This document shows positions 33,206 to 42,521 of a stretch of 64,000 nt of DNA, in pieces. Position numbers and translations under genes: made by a program. Position 1 is the first letter of the stretch; the number at the start of each line of letters is the position of its first letter. A model generated the notes under the pieces. That model worked only from the letters and a program-made list of their open reading frames with translations, had not been told where the DNA came from and ran no database searches. Source of the stretch: Pseudomonas fluorescens. Lineage in GTDB: Bacteria > Pseudomonadota > Gammaproteobacteria > Pseudomonadales > Pseudomonadaceae. The stretch spans positions 1 to 64,000 of the forward strand of contig NZ_CABVIX010000001.1 of the NCBI RefSeq assembly GCF_902498185.1, written 5' to 3'.

Positions 33206-35513
33206 CCGGCGGCGCCCAGTGATCGAGCAGCGCCAGCAGCTCTTCGCGACGAAAGGGCTTGGCAAGGTAGTCGTCCATGCCGGCCGCGCGGCAGCGCTCG
33301 CGCTCCTCGGGCATGGCATTGGCAGTGAGCGCTACGATGGGCAACTCCAGCCAGCGGCCATCCTCGCGGATGCGCCGGCTGGCCTCGTAGCCATCCATCA
33401 CCGGCATGTTGCAGTCCATCAGCACCAGGTCGAAGGCTTGACCCTCCAGCAGGGACAAGGCCTCGGCGCCCTGCACGGCAATTTCCACCTCGCAGCCCAG
33501 CTTGGCCAGCATGCCCTTGGCCACCATCTGGTTGACCGGGTTGTCCTCCACCAGCAGTACGCGTGCCCGGCTCAGGCTGCTCGCCGAACCTTCATGGGGC
33601 GACGGTGTGGCCGACTCGGCGCCTTGCAGGGTGCGGCGCAGCATCTGGTAGAGGGAGCTACGTGCCAGCGGCCGGGCCAGTTGCTGGAGCGGCGCCAGCC
33701 GCGCGGCCTGGTCGATCGGCAGGAACCTGCCGTAGGCGGTCACCAGCAGGATCGGCGCACTGAAGGCCGGGCGCAGGTCCTTGAGGTTATCCAGGTCATC
33801 GATGATCAACAGATCAAGCTGGTTGCCGGTCAGGGTGTCTGCACGGTCGACGCGTGAGTAGTCCAGGCCCCACTCCGGCAACAGTATCTGCAAGAGCTCG
33901 CAGAGCCCGCTGCCGGCGCTGCCCAGCATCGCGACCCGGCCTTGCAGGGGGTGCGCTGCTACCGCTGGGGTATGCACGCTGAGGGGCAATTGGGCGGTGA
34001 AGCAGCTGCCGAAGCCGGCTTGCGAGCTGATGCGCAGCTCTCCGTGCATGGCCTTGCACAGGTTGTTGGTCAGCGCCAGGCCCAGGCCGGTACCGCCATA
34101 CTGGCGGGTGATACCCGCGCCGGCCTGGGTAAAGGGCTGGAAGATCCGTGCCTGAGCTTCTTGCGCAATGCCGATGCCGCTGTCGCGGACTTCAAGGCGC
34201 ACGCCGCCGTTGTGCATGTCCAGTCGCACATCGACCCGGCCAAAGCGGGTGAACTTGAGCGCGTTCGACAACAGGTTGCTGACAATCTGCCGCACCCGGG
34301 TCGGATCTCCCAGCAGCATGCTGGGAAAGTCCGGAGCGATCAGGCAGGTGAGTTCGGCACTGGGCGCGACGTTCTGCGACAGCAGGTTGGCGGTGTTTTC
34401 GACCAGCGCGCCCATGTCGAAGGGGATGCGCTCGAGCTGGAGCTGTCCGGCGTCGAACTTGGACAGGTCCAGCACATCGTTGAGCAGCTCTACCAGCACC
34501 TTGCCCGAGTCATGGGCGATCGATAGCTGCTGGCGCTGCTCGGCGCTGAGGGGACCATCCAGCGAAAGGGCGATCATGCCCAGCAGACCGTTGAGCGGCG
34601 TACGGATCTCGTGGCTCATGTTGGCCAGGAACGCCGCGCGCGCCTGGGCCATGTCCAGCGCCCGGCGGCGCGCTTTTTCAAGTTCCAGGTTGGATTGGCT
34701 CAGGCTGCTGTTGCTCGCCTTGAGCTCCTCGGTGCGCGCCGAGACAATGTTCTCCAGTTCGCTGAGATATTCATTGAGCCGGTTCTCTGCATTGCGCCGC
34801 TGATGGATTTCGGCGGCCATGCTGACGAACTGCTGGTTGGCGACCTTTACCAACACGCCGATCTCGTCCTGCTCGTGGCCCTTGGGAAACGTCAGCCTGG
34901 TCTCCCCCGGCTCGCGCGGATTGCTCTTGCTCAGGGCACTGATCACGGTGACCAGGGGCTTGGTCAGCATCATGTAGAACAACGCCAGCAAGATCCCGGT
35001 CAACACCAGGCTGCGAGCGAACCCGGAGAGCAGGGTGATGCCTGCGCGCTCGATGAAACGCCCACCAAAGGCGTAGGTGTCGACGTCCAGGTACAGGGTG
35101 CCGAGGTACTGGTCCGGCAGGTGCGCGAGGTACAGGCGGTCCTGGAAATGGCGCTCCTCACCGAACAGGAAGTCGCTGAACACCCGCCAGCGGGCCTCCT
35201 GGCGCGGGCGCCAGACGTTGGCCAGGACGGTCTTGTTGTTGTCGATCAGCCGCGCGTGGATGATCGCGGGCGAGCGCAACAGCCCGCCGGTGAGTTCCTG
35301 GGCGAGTTCGGCGTCAATGTTGTAGGCGATGCGCGAGGCCGGGTTATGGCTGATTTGCAGCAGGGCCCGCACTTCGCGGTTGATGGAGGCGTTTTCGCTG
35401 GCATAATCCATCCCGATCTGGATAAAACTGAGCAAGGTCCCCAGGATGAAGCCGACCAGCACCGTCAGCCGGGCTTGCTTGTAGGACAGGCGATTGGTGA
35501 ACTTGATATCCAT
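33195..35513 (-). CDS. sagS: SagS-like hybrid sensor histidine kinase
   Basis: A 772-residue membrane kinase. Order: TM1 (about 17-36), a periplasmic sensor of ~120 residues, TM2 (158-183), HAMP, coiled coil (235-290), HisKA with His301 in ANMSHEIRTPLNG, HATPase (GDPTRVRQIVSNLLSNALKF, DSGIGI, GGTGLGLAL), a pseudo-receiver (about 525-640) whose acceptor region is degenerate, and a functional receiver with Asp700 (MDCNMPVMDG) and Lys752. There is no Hpt domain, so it must pass phosphate to a separate Hpt protein. The layout and its place beside gpx and msrB match P. aeruginosa SagS, which controls the switch to surface growth through HptB; the symbol is by synteny. The start at 35513 has a weak ribosome site. 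Confidence 0.8.
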   Translation of the reverse strand: MDIKFTNRLSYKQARLTVLVGFILGTLLSFIQIGMDYASENASINREVRALLQISHNPASRIAYNIDAELAQELTGGLLRSPAIIHARLIDNNKTVLANVWRPRQEARWRVFSDFLFGEERHFQDRLYLAHLPDQYLGTLYLDVDTYAFGGRFIERAGITLLSGFARSLVLTGILLALFYMMLTKPLVTVISALSKSNPREPGETRLTFPKGHEQDEIGVLVKVANQQFVSMAAEIHQRRNAENRLNEYLSELENIVSARTEELKASNSSLSQSNLELEKARRRALDMAQARAAFLANMSHEIRTPLNGLLGMIALSLDGPLSAEQRQQLSIAHDSGKVLVELLNDVLDLSKFDAGQLQLERIPFDMGALVENTANLLSQNVAPSAELTCLIAPDFPSMLLGDPTRVRQIVSNLLSNALKFTRFGRVDVRLDMHNGGVRLEVRDSGIGIAQEAQARIFQPFTQAGAGITRQYGGTGLGLALTNNLCKAMHGELRISSQAGFGSCFTAQLPLSVHTPAVAAHPLQGRVAMLGSAGSGLCELLQILLPEWGLDYSRVDRADTLTGNQLDLLIIDDLDNLKDLRPAFSAPILLVTAYGRFLPIDQAARLAPLQQLARPLARSSLYQMLRRTLQGAESATPSPHEGSASSLSRARVLLVEDNPVNQMVAKGMLAKLGCEVEIAVQGAEALSLLEGQAFDLVLMDCNMPVMDGYEASRRIREDGRWLELPIVALTANAMPEERERCRAAGMDDYLAKPFRREELLALLDHWAPPVSG

Positions 35514-35631
35514 GAGTCCCGAGCCAGTTTCACGTTCCGTGCGCTGCGCAAGCATAGCTGATCGACCTCGGCTGCTGGCCCGACCTGTCATCTGTTCAGC
35601 CTTGCCCTTGTATTTGCTTTGAGGAGTTGTC

Positions 35632-36522
35632 GTGGACGCTCGTTTGACTGCTTTTCTGGAGCGCGCGGAATCCGTGCTCGCTCGCCTTGAACCCCTGTTG
35701 CCTGCCACACGCCAGTCCATCGACTGGCAGCAATGCCTGGCCGCGCGCTGGCAGCGTGACGGACGCAGCGGCTACCTGATGCCGCTTGAAGTGAGCCTGG
35801 ACATTCGCCTTTGCGACCTGATCGGTATCGACCAGCAGCGTGACCAGCTGGGGCGCAACACCGCACAGTTCATCGACGGTATGCCCGCCAACCACGCCTT
35901 GCTGTGGGGCTCGCGCGGTACCGGCAAGTCGTCGCTGGTGCGCGCCCTGCTGGCCGAGCACGCCGGTGCCGGCCTGCGCCTGATCGAGATCGAGCGTGAT
36001 CACCTGGCCGACCTGCCGCGCGTTGTGGAGCAACTGTCGAAGCACGAGCAGCGCTTCGTGCTGTTCTGCGACGACCTGTCGTTCGAGGCCGGGGAGGGCG
36101 ACTACCGGGTGCTCAAGAGCGTGCTTGACGGCTCGCTGGAGCAGGCGCCCGACAACGTGCTGCTCTACGCCACCTCCAACCGTCGCCACCTGGTGCCTGA
36201 AAAGCAGAGCGACAACGAGAACTGGAAGAGGGTGGACGGCGAGTTGCACCCCAACGAGGCGGTGGAAGACAAGATTGCCCTGTCGGACCGCTTTGGCTTG
36301 TGGCTGTCGTTCTACCCGTTCTCCCAGGAGCATTTCCTGGACGTGGTCGAGCACTGGATCGGCCAGCTTGCCAGCGATGCCGGGCTCGCCTGGCAGCGTG
36401 ACGAAGCACTCGACACCCTCGCCGTGCGCTGGGCAACCGGCCGTGGCAACCGAAATGGCCGTTGTGCCTACCAGTTCGCCCGCTACTGGGTCGGGCTGCA
36501 ATTGCTGGAGCAAAAACGATGA
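35632..36522 (+). CDS. DUF815 AAA-type ATPase
   Basis: A 296-residue P-loop ATPase of the DUF815 family. The Walker A motif is WGSRGTGKSSLVRALL and Walker B is RFVLFCDDLSFEAGEGDYR; the arginine finger region is YATSNRRHLVPE. The N-terminal ~90 residues form the helical part typical of the family. The function is unknown. The start is GTG at 35632, with AGGAG 6 bases upstream. It overlaps msrC by 4 bp (ATGA), so they are translated together. Confidence 0.88.
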   Translation: MDARLTAFLERAESVLARLEPLLPATRQSIDWQQCLAARWQRDGRSGYLMPLEVSLDIRLCDLIGIDQQRDQLGRNTAQFIDGMPANHALLWGSRGTGKSSLVRALLAEHAGAGLRLIEIERDHLADLPRVVEQLSKHEQRFVLFCDDLSFEAGEGDYRVLKSVLDGSLEQAPDNVLLYATSNRRHLVPEKQSDNENWKRVDGELHPNEAVEDKIALSDRFGLWLSFYPFSQEHFLDVVEHWIGQLASDAGLAWQRDEALDTLAVRWATGRGNRNGRCAYQFARYWVGLQLLEQKR

Positions 36523-37004
36523 TCGATCTCAACGCCAGTGGTGCCGGCCTCGATGGCTACGACCTGCTGGCCGCGCAAGTGCAGTCGCTGTTCGCCGACG
36601 AGCGCGACTTCATTGCCAACGCTGCGCAGTTCTCGGCGTTTCTCTATCATCAGATCGACGATCTGAACTGGGCAGGGTTTTACCTGAACCGCAATGAAGA
36701 ACTGGTGCTTGGACCGTTCCAGGGCCAGGTAGCCTGCGTGCGCATTCCCTTCGACCGCGGCGTGTGCGGCGCGGCGGCGGCCACCCGGCAGACCCAGCGG
36801 GTCGAGGACGTGCATGCGTTCCCCGGGCATATCGCCTGCGACAGCGCATCGAACAGCGAGCTGGTGATTCCGCTGGTAAAGGAGGGGAGGCTGATTGGCG
36901 TACTGGACCTGGACAGTCCGAAGGTGGGACGCTTCAGCGAGGCGGATCAGGCAGGGCTGGAGAAGCTGGCGGCGATCTTCCTCGAGCTGACCCAGCTCCC
37001 CTGA
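36519..37004 (+). CDS. msrC: Free methionine-R-sulfoxide reductase
   Basis: A 161-residue GAF-domain enzyme that reduces free methionine-R-sulfoxide. The three redox cysteines are Cys73 (VACVRIPFD), Cys83 (GVCGAAA) and Cys107 (HIACDSASNSE); their spacing (10 and 24) is the same as in E. coli fRMsr (84, 94, 118). The start overlaps the end of the DUF815 gene. With msrB and gpx, about 3.3 kb away, it completes a methionine-sulfoxide repair set flanking the SagS-like kinase. Confidence 0.94.
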   Translation: MIDLNASGAGLDGYDLLAAQVQSLFADERDFIANAAQFSAFLYHQIDDLNWAGFYLNRNEELVLGPFQGQVACVRIPFDRGVCGAAAATRQTQRVEDVHAFPGHIACDSASNSELVIPLVKEGRLIGVLDLDSPKVGRFSEADQAGLEKLAAIFLELTQLP

Positions 37005-37047
37005 CCCCTGACGCGGCCGCTCCTCCATCAGGGGGGCGGCTTACCGA

Positions 37048-37815
37048 TCAGTCGTAGATCACTTTCTTCTTCCAGGTCTCGCTGTCGTCCGTCTTGAGCC
37101 CTTGGGTCAATTCGTTCTGCTCATCCGCAGCCGGCTCCAGCTGGTCGAGCACCTGGGCATTGGCCCGGGCCAGCAGCTTCTCCATATAGGCCAGCTGCTC
37201 CTGATACACCGCTGGCTCAGGCTGCTTGCGCAAGTACTGCGCGCCACGCTCGAACGCCAGGCGGGCCTGCCCAGGCTCGCCTTGCTGCAGCGCCTGTTGC
37301 CCGAGGTTGTTGAAAAACTCGATATGCAGCAGCACAAGGATGTGGCGTATCTCCTTTACCCACTGCTTGCTTTCGCTGCTCTGCAGGAAACCTTCCTGGG
37401 CCGCCCGGACGATCTGGTGGTGCAGGGCTTCGAGCAGAAAACGCACGTCCTTGGCCTTCGCCTCGGTCTGGATCGGGTTCGGCGGGTTGTTGACCGCAAT
37501 CCCTTCACCCTGGCCAATCAGCCCCTCCAGCTCGACGATGCGTGCCTTGATCTGGGCGTTGTTCTTGTCGAGCAGCAGCTGGCGCTGGGTGATGTTCAGT
37601 TCAAGACGGGTCAGCAGCAACTTGAGCGCCGGGGTCATCAGCTGGCCGGGGAACGTCTCGGTGATTTCGCCACAGCGGCGCAGACGGTCGCTGAGCTCCA
37701 TCTTCAGTCGCGCGCGCTCCAGCTTGCCGTTCTCGACCACATTGTTGAGGTAGCCGATCACGATCAGCAATGCGATGCCTGCGACGACGAGCAGGGTGAT
37801 CAGGAGTGGGGTCAC
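37048..37815 (-). CDS. Membrane-anchored hypothetical protein
   Basis: A 255-residue protein of unknown function conserved in pseudomonads as far as I recall. One N-terminal transmembrane helix (LLITLLVVAGIALLIVIGYL) is followed by a helical cytoplasmic part with two coiled-coil stretches (about 30-100, NGKLERARLKMELSDRLRR onward) and a TPR-like helical region (about 165-220, NLGQQALQQGEPGQARLAFE). It is convergent with msrC and followed by a 245-bp gap that carries the tRNA promoter. Confidence 0.75.
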   Translation of the reverse strand: MTPLLITLLVVAGIALLIVIGYLNNVVENGKLERARLKMELSDRLRRCGEITETFPGQLMTPALKLLLTRLELNITQRQLLLDKNNAQIKARIVELEGLIGQGEGIAVNNPPNPIQTEAKAKDVRFLLEALHHQIVRAAQEGFLQSSESKQWVKEIRHILVLLHIEFFNNLGQQALQQGEPGQARLAFERGAQYLRKQPEPAVYQEQLAYMEKLLARANAQVLDQLEPAADEQNELTQGLKTDDSETWKKKVIYD

Positions 37816-37971
37816 CGGTAACGCCTCATTATGTAGTTATCGTATTGAGTGTAGTGCCTTCGTCCTGGAGCCGATAGAGCTGTCTGGCGGAACGAGCAGT
37901 CCGTCACACTCAGGCCCATGGCCTGGTGGCGGACAGGAAGTCATTGATTTAAATAAATTTATAGAAAAGTG

Positions 37972-38000
37972 TTGACGGCTTTTACTGGCATCCCTAGAAT
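37972..38000 (+). promoter_or_regulatory. Promoter of the Glu-Gly tRNA cluster
   Basis: TTGACG (37972-37977), 17-bp spacer, TAGAAT (37995-38000), preceded by an AT-rich UP-like block (tttaaataaatttata) and followed by the GC discriminator gcgcgcc. This is a typical strong, stringently regulated stable-RNA promoter, about 60 bp before the first tRNA. Confidence 0.85.
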
Positions 38001-38060
38001 GCGCGCCACTTGCAGCGTAAAGCACACAGCGAAACGTTGCAGGGAGTGAAGTTGTAGTGT

Positions 38061-38136
38061 GTCCCCTTCGTCTAGTGGCCTAGGACACCGCCCTTTCACG
38101 GCGGTAACAGGGGTTCGAGTCCCCTAGGGGACGCCA
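38061..38136 (+). tRNA. tRNA-Glu(TTC), copy 1
   Basis: 76 nt, acceptor gtcccct/aggggac, discriminator G, encoded CCA. Anticodon loop ctttcac gives TTC. Confidence 0.98.
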
Positions 38137-38138
38137 TT

Positions 38139-38214
<76 letters not shown>

Positions 38215-38309
38215 GTTTACAAAGGCAACGCTCTCGGGCGGGGCTTGTAAAAGAAATCCAGGTCCTGCCGAAAGGCTTTGCACCTGGTGCGCTGAAAAGC
38301 GTCGGCTAT

Positions 38310-38385
38310 GTCCCCTTCGTCTAGTGGCCTAGGACACCGCCCTTTCACGGCGGTAACAGGGGTTCGAGTCCCCTAGGGGACGCCA
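38310..38385 (+). tRNA. tRNA-Glu(TTC), copy 2
   Basis: Identical to copy 1 across its 76 nt. The 95-bp spacer before it (38215-38309) shows no gene. Confidence 0.98.
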
Positions 38386-38388
38386 TTT

Positions 38389-38464
<76 letters not shown>

Positions 38465-38550
38465 GTTTTGATACTGTGGCGTTCATGCGGTGCAGTGGTG
38501 GTGGGGATCGTAAAGGTGCTCCACGCCAGTTGGCGGTAAAGCTTCAAATT

Positions 38551-38626
<76 letters not shown>

Positions 38627-38633
38627 AACATCG

Positions 38634-38668
38634 AAAAACGCCACTCTTTGAGTGGCGTTTTTTTTTGA
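38634..38668 (+). terminator. Terminator of the tRNA cluster
   Basis: The stem aaaacgccact / agtggcgtttt with a ctttg-type loop and a run of nine T's ends 20 bp before the stop of the convergent fimbrial adhesin gene. Confidence 0.92.
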
Positions 38669-38687
38669 CCTTGAAATGACGCACTCT

Positions 38688-39779
38688 TCAGCGATAGCTG
38701 ATCGTGAAATCCAGGGCCCCGTCTGCCGAGCCTGCGCCCACTCGCGCAGCGGTCTGATAATAGCGCGCCCGGAAATCCAGCTGAGTGGTGCCGATGCTCA
38801 AGGGTGTGACCGGCACGTCGTTCTGCAGCTCCATGGGGCTGCCGTCGTTGCGCAGCAATTGAATGGCGATGCCGCTGGCCGTGGAGCCGCTGCTGAGGCT
38901 GAACAAACCCAGGCTGGGATCTTCGACCACCGAGCCATTGCGGCCTTCAAGGCGGATATGCGCACGCGCGATGCTGGCGTTGGGATCGTCTTCGCAATCG
39001 CTGAGCTTGATGTGGAAGTCGACATCCGGTGTGGTGGAGCCGACACCGCTGAAGTCGGCCAGGGTGTAGTCGCCGAGCTGCACCGGGTCGGCGCTCACGG
39101 CGTCTGCCTTGAGCGTGCACTGGGCCTGCTGCACCCCGCCGCGTACAGAGAGCTCGAAGGCCGCACCCACGTCGGTGACCACGCTGGTAGCCGCCAGTCC
39201 GCTGAACGATTGTGGGCCAGCGGGAATCTGCCCCGTTTTGACCAGGGTGTAGTGGGCCACCAAGGTATTGATCAAGAGGGGACTGGGGCGCATTCTTATA
39301 CTGTTCTCGCCCTGGTAGGGGATGGCCAGATCGTCCGTAGGGGTAAACGTATTGTTGCCGATGCCGTCGAATGGATGGTCCATCCTGATGTACAGGCCCA
39401 CACCGGGAATGCTCGTCTGCAGGACCTTGCCATTGACGTCCCAGCCGTTGATGGGTGGCAGCGTGCCGGGGTGCACAGGCAAGGCACTGGAGATACTGAC
39501 GGTCAGAAACAGGCTGCCGTCGTTGTAGCAGCGCACTTGGCGTCCCAACGGCTCGCGTGAGACGACGCGCTGTGCCAGCGTGCCTATGACGCTGCCGACT
39601 TCGGCATCGCGTGGCACCCAGAAATTACCGACATCGGCCGAATAGGTCAGGGGGCCGCTTGGGCCGGTATTCCAGCTGCACCCTGTGGTGGATTGGGTGG
39701 CATGGGCAGCGTTGCAGCCCAGGGCGAGGAGCGCAGTCAAGGCAGTGCAGGGTAGAAAAGAACGTAGAACGGGCATCAT
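38688..39779 (-). CDS. Fimbrial tip adhesin (two-domain)
   Basis: A 363-residue exported fimbrial protein. After the signal peptide (cleavage likely after AHA, residue ~27) comes a ~190-residue N-terminal domain with no known match, then a pilin domain (about 215-363). That domain carries a Cys pair (AQCTLKADA, LSDCEDDPN) and ends in GALDFTISYR, the donor-strand-acceptor ending of chaperone-usher subunits. The length and order fit a FimH-like adhesin at the tip. The start is the first of two ATGs (39779 or 39776). It lies 23 bp after the usher gene on the same strand. Confidence 0.85.
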   Translation of the reverse strand: MMPVLRSFLPCTALTALLALGCNAAHATQSTTGCSWNTGPSGPLTYSADVGNFWVPRDAEVGSVIGTLAQRVVSREPLGRQVRCYNDGSLFLTVSISSALPVHPGTLPPINGWDVNGKVLQTSIPGVGLYIRMDHPFDGIGNNTFTPTDDLAIPYQGENSIRMRPSPLLINTLVAHYTLVKTGQIPAGPQSFSGLAATSVVTDVGAAFELSVRGGVQQAQCTLKADAVSADPVQLGDYTLADFSGVGSTTPDVDFHIKLSDCEDDPNASIARAHIRLEGRNGSVVEDPSLGLFSLSSGSTASGIAIQLLRNDGSPMELQNDVPVTPLSIGTTQLDFRARYYQTAARVGAGSADGALDFTISYR

Positions 39780-39802
39780 CAGGGATCCGGTTGGCAGGCG
39801 TA

Positions 39803-42316
39803 TCAGTGAGCAGGGCAGGTCAGGGTCTGCAGGCGGTAGCCTTGCTGTCTGTCCATGCGAGAAGGGTCGATAGGCAGCAGGCATTGCTGGCCGGGGCGTT
39901 CGCCCCAGCGCACGCTTAGCGTCTGCGCCGTGGGGTGCGTCGCGATCAGGGCTTGACCGCCTTGGCCGACAACGGCCAGGGCAGCGCCTTGCGCGTCGCT
40001 GACCGCGGCGCCGAACGGCAGCGGCTTGCCGTCTGGGTGCTGCAAGGTGAGCAACAGCCGTGTGACCTCGCGCGCGGCAAAGGTCGTTTTCACGATCGCC
40101 CCACGGCGGGGGACGGCTTGGGTGGTGCCGTTGCTGATTTCCACCTCGGGGCTCAGCTGGTCGGTGTCGAGGGTGATCTGGTTGACCCGATACGGGCGCA
40201 GGTGCGGTGCGAGCAGATAACCCTTCGCGTCGGTGCGCGTGGTGGCGTTGTTCTCCATGCCGACGCCGGGGATGTTGGGTACATGCACCAGGGCATTGGT
40301 TTCGCCCAGGTGAGGGCCCAGCGTGATGCCGTCGGCATGGACCAGCAACGCGCCGCTGGCATTGACCGACAGGCTGCGCCAGTCGCTGCTTTGCGCATAA
40401 CCGGCGCCCAGGCTTGTGTAGGCGGACTGGTAGGCCGCCGACAGCTCCAGGCTCTTGCGCTGCTGGGCGTCATTGGCCAGGCCGGCCCGGTAGCTCATGC
40501 GGTTTCCAAGCGCGGCACCGTTGAGGCTGGCGCGCTGGCTATAGCGCCCTGCGTGCTCTTTCACATCGAACGTCGCCGTGCTGACCTGGCCGAAATCGAG
40601 CGGTAGCGTCACGCTCAAGCCAACCATGCGGTCGTTGCCGTCGCCGGTCAGGGACTGCGAAGCGAACAGGTTGTAGCTGACCTTGTTGTGCTGGGTGTTG
40701 AACTGCAACTGGTACTGGCGGCGCTGCCGCGCGCTGTTCCAGTAATCGTCATGGGAGAAGGTGAGGCCGACCGAGCTACGCTGCCCCAGTTGCTGATAGG
40801 CCGAGGCTTCCAGGCGATTGCGGCGGTTGCCCTGATAGCGGCTGTCGGCCATGCGTTGAGACACGGCTTCATCGAAGTCGCGGTAGCCCTCGGTCGAATA
40901 GCGGTAGCCAGCGAAGCGCAGATTGGTGCGGGTCTGGAAGGCCTTGCCATAGCGTGCGGAGTAGCTGGTGCCGCTGACCGCGCCCAGCGTGGAACCCAGG
41001 TCGCTGCTGGCATGGGTGGCATCGAGCGAAACGGCGCCCAGGCTGCCGAAGTCGCGGCCGACACCCAGGGTATGGGCGCGGTAGAAGTCGCTGCCCAGCA
41101 CGCCACCGTAAAGTGTGCTGCCCCAACCGACGCCGCGTGCCAGGGTGCCCTGCCACAGGGGCGGGTCGCTCTGCCCGTCGGCGCTATTGTAGCGCCCGGC
41201 CGCTGCGGTGTAGCGCCAGACGCCATCGCGCAGCAGGTTGCCAAGGGTCGAGTAAGGCTGGATGAAGCGTCTGACCTGGCCGTCGCTCTCGGTGAGGACC
41301 ACTTCCAGCTCGCCGCTGCCGCCGGCGACACCCAGGTCGTCGATTTCGTAGGGGCCTGCGGCCACGTAGGTGCTGTAGATGGGATAGCCATTGTGCAGCA
41401 CTTCCAGCTTGGCCCGGCTCTGCGCGATGCCACGGATGACCGGCGCGTAGTTCTGCAGGATGTCCGGCAGCATGCCGAGGTCGGAGGCCAGTTGCACCCC
41501 CTTGAAAGGCAAGCTGCGAAAGACTTCGCCATTGCTGAACGTTTCACCGAGGGTAAGGGTGCCCCAGGTGCCGGGCAAGTCGGTCTGGGCGTAGGTGTTG
41601 CTGCGTGTCCAGCGCCGTTGGCCGTGCTCGTCTTCGCGCAGGCTCTGGTTGCTGCGCAGGCGCCAGCCGGCGATGTTCAGGCCGCTGTTGAGGTAGAGGT
41701 CCTGCTGGCTACGACTGCGGCCTGCGCGCTGGCTGCTGTGCTGGGCCGAGGCCTGGTAGTTGACGAACGCGGCATCGATGCCTCCGTCCCAGCGTTCCGG
41801 GGCGACGCTGCCGGCGACATCCCGACGCAGGTAGGCCTGGGGGATGGACACGTCGAGCAGCAGGCGGCTGGTGTCGAAGGACACGCGGGCGCCCTCGACC
41901 TGGCTCTGCAGATCGACGCATCGTTGCGGGTCTGGCGCCGGACTGCCCAGGCTGGTCTCGCGCAGGCCCAGGCCGTACAACAGCTCGGCGCTCAGGCAAG
42001 GCACCAGGCCGCGCTTGCTGTCGCTGTCCTTGAACTCAAGGACGTGGTGACCGGCATGGGCAAGGTTGACGCGCACCTCGGCCCGGTAGCGGCCAGGGGC
42101 CAATGGCTGATCGGCGGCCAGGTTGCGCAGGGCAAGCGCTGCGTTTACCGCCGGTTGGCCGGCGGGTTGGCGCATGAAGGCTGGGTTGAACTTGATTTCC
42201 GCCGGGCTGGCGTGGGTCATTGCGTGCACGGGAAGCAGGCAACAGCCGCTCAGTACCAGCAATGGGGGAAAACGCAGGCGTGACGGCGGCTGCCGGCGCC
42301 GATCGAGGTGGGACAT
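39803..42316 (-). CDS. Fimbrial outer-membrane usher
   Basis: An 837-residue usher of the FimD/PapC family that assembles pilus subunits and moves them through the outer membrane. Order: signal peptide (about 1-37), N-terminal chaperone-binding domain (AEIKFNPAFMRQPAGQPAVN onward), 24-strand barrel with a plug (YEIDDLGVAGGSGELEV), and two C-terminal domains ending GYRLQTLTCPAH. Signature stretches are TLGETFSNGEVFRSLPFKGV and YAPVIRGIAQSRAKLEVLHN. Its chaperone and main pilin are not next to it but 18 kb away on the same strand. Confidence 0.93.
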   Translation of the reverse strand: MSHLDRRRQPPSRLRFPPLLVLSGCCLLPVHAMTHASPAEIKFNPAFMRQPAGQPAVNAALALRNLAADQPLAPGRYRAEVRVNLAHAGHHVLEFKDSDSKRGLVPCLSAELLYGLGLRETSLGSPAPDPQRCVDLQSQVEGARVSFDTSRLLLDVSIPQAYLRRDVAGSVAPERWDGGIDAAFVNYQASAQHSSQRAGRSRSQQDLYLNSGLNIAGWRLRSNQSLREDEHGQRRWTRSNTYAQTDLPGTWGTLTLGETFSNGEVFRSLPFKGVQLASDLGMLPDILQNYAPVIRGIAQSRAKLEVLHNGYPIYSTYVAAGPYEIDDLGVAGGSGELEVVLTESDGQVRRFIQPYSTLGNLLRDGVWRYTAAAGRYNSADGQSDPPLWQGTLARGVGWGSTLYGGVLGSDFYRAHTLGVGRDFGSLGAVSLDATHASSDLGSTLGAVSGTSYSARYGKAFQTRTNLRFAGYRYSTEGYRDFDEAVSQRMADSRYQGNRRNRLEASAYQQLGQRSSVGLTFSHDDYWNSARQRRQYQLQFNTQHNKVSYNLFASQSLTGDGNDRMVGLSVTLPLDFGQVSTATFDVKEHAGRYSQRASLNGAALGNRMSYRAGLANDAQQRKSLELSAAYQSAYTSLGAGYAQSSDWRSLSVNASGALLVHADGITLGPHLGETNALVHVPNIPGVGMENNATTRTDAKGYLLAPHLRPYRVNQITLDTDQLSPEVEISNGTTQAVPRRGAIVKTTFAAREVTRLLLTLQHPDGKPLPFGAAVSDAQGAALAVVGQGGQALIATHPTAQTLSVRWGERPGQQCLLPIDPSRMDRQQGYRLQTLTCPAH

Positions 42317-42381
42317 GGGCAGGTCTCGTATGGCAGTGATTACCTGAGCCCCTAGGGGCGAGGATGAGCATCGAGCGACGA

Positions 42382-42411
42382 GGTTAGGGGGAGGGGGTGA
42401 CGCGGTCTGTA
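42382..42411 (-). promoter_or_regulatory. Fimbrial promoter-like element, copy upstream of the usher
   Basis: On the minus strand: TACAGAC, 17 bases, CTAACC. The same arrangement with the same spacing (CTAATC) lies upstream of the pilin gene at 61657-61686. The 17-bp spacing is that of a -35/-10 pair, giving a start site near 42375 and a leader of about 60 nt. The hexamers are not sigma-70 consensus, so an activator or alternative sigma factor is likely. Confidence 0.55.
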
Positions 42412-42465
42412 GGGGGTGTCTTTCCGGCAGGGGGGATTAGTCGATGTGAGAAGCCGTGCATAGTG

Positions 42466-42490
42466 AAAAACCCCCGCCATTTGGCGGGGG
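42466..42490 (-). terminator. Terminator of the RHS gene
   Basis: Read on the minus strand, cccccgcc / ggcggggg with an aaat loop and T5 after it, 31 bp past the RHS stop. No immunity-type gene lies between the RHS stop and this terminator. Confidence 0.88.
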
Positions 42491-42521
42491 AAGGATGTTG
42501 AAAGTAGTCTCTCGATACGTA

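Noticed and set aside
40688..42283. 531-codon plus-strand frame opposite the usher gene
   Set aside because: Ala/Gly/Val-rich shadow of the usher; no ribosome site or recognised motif.
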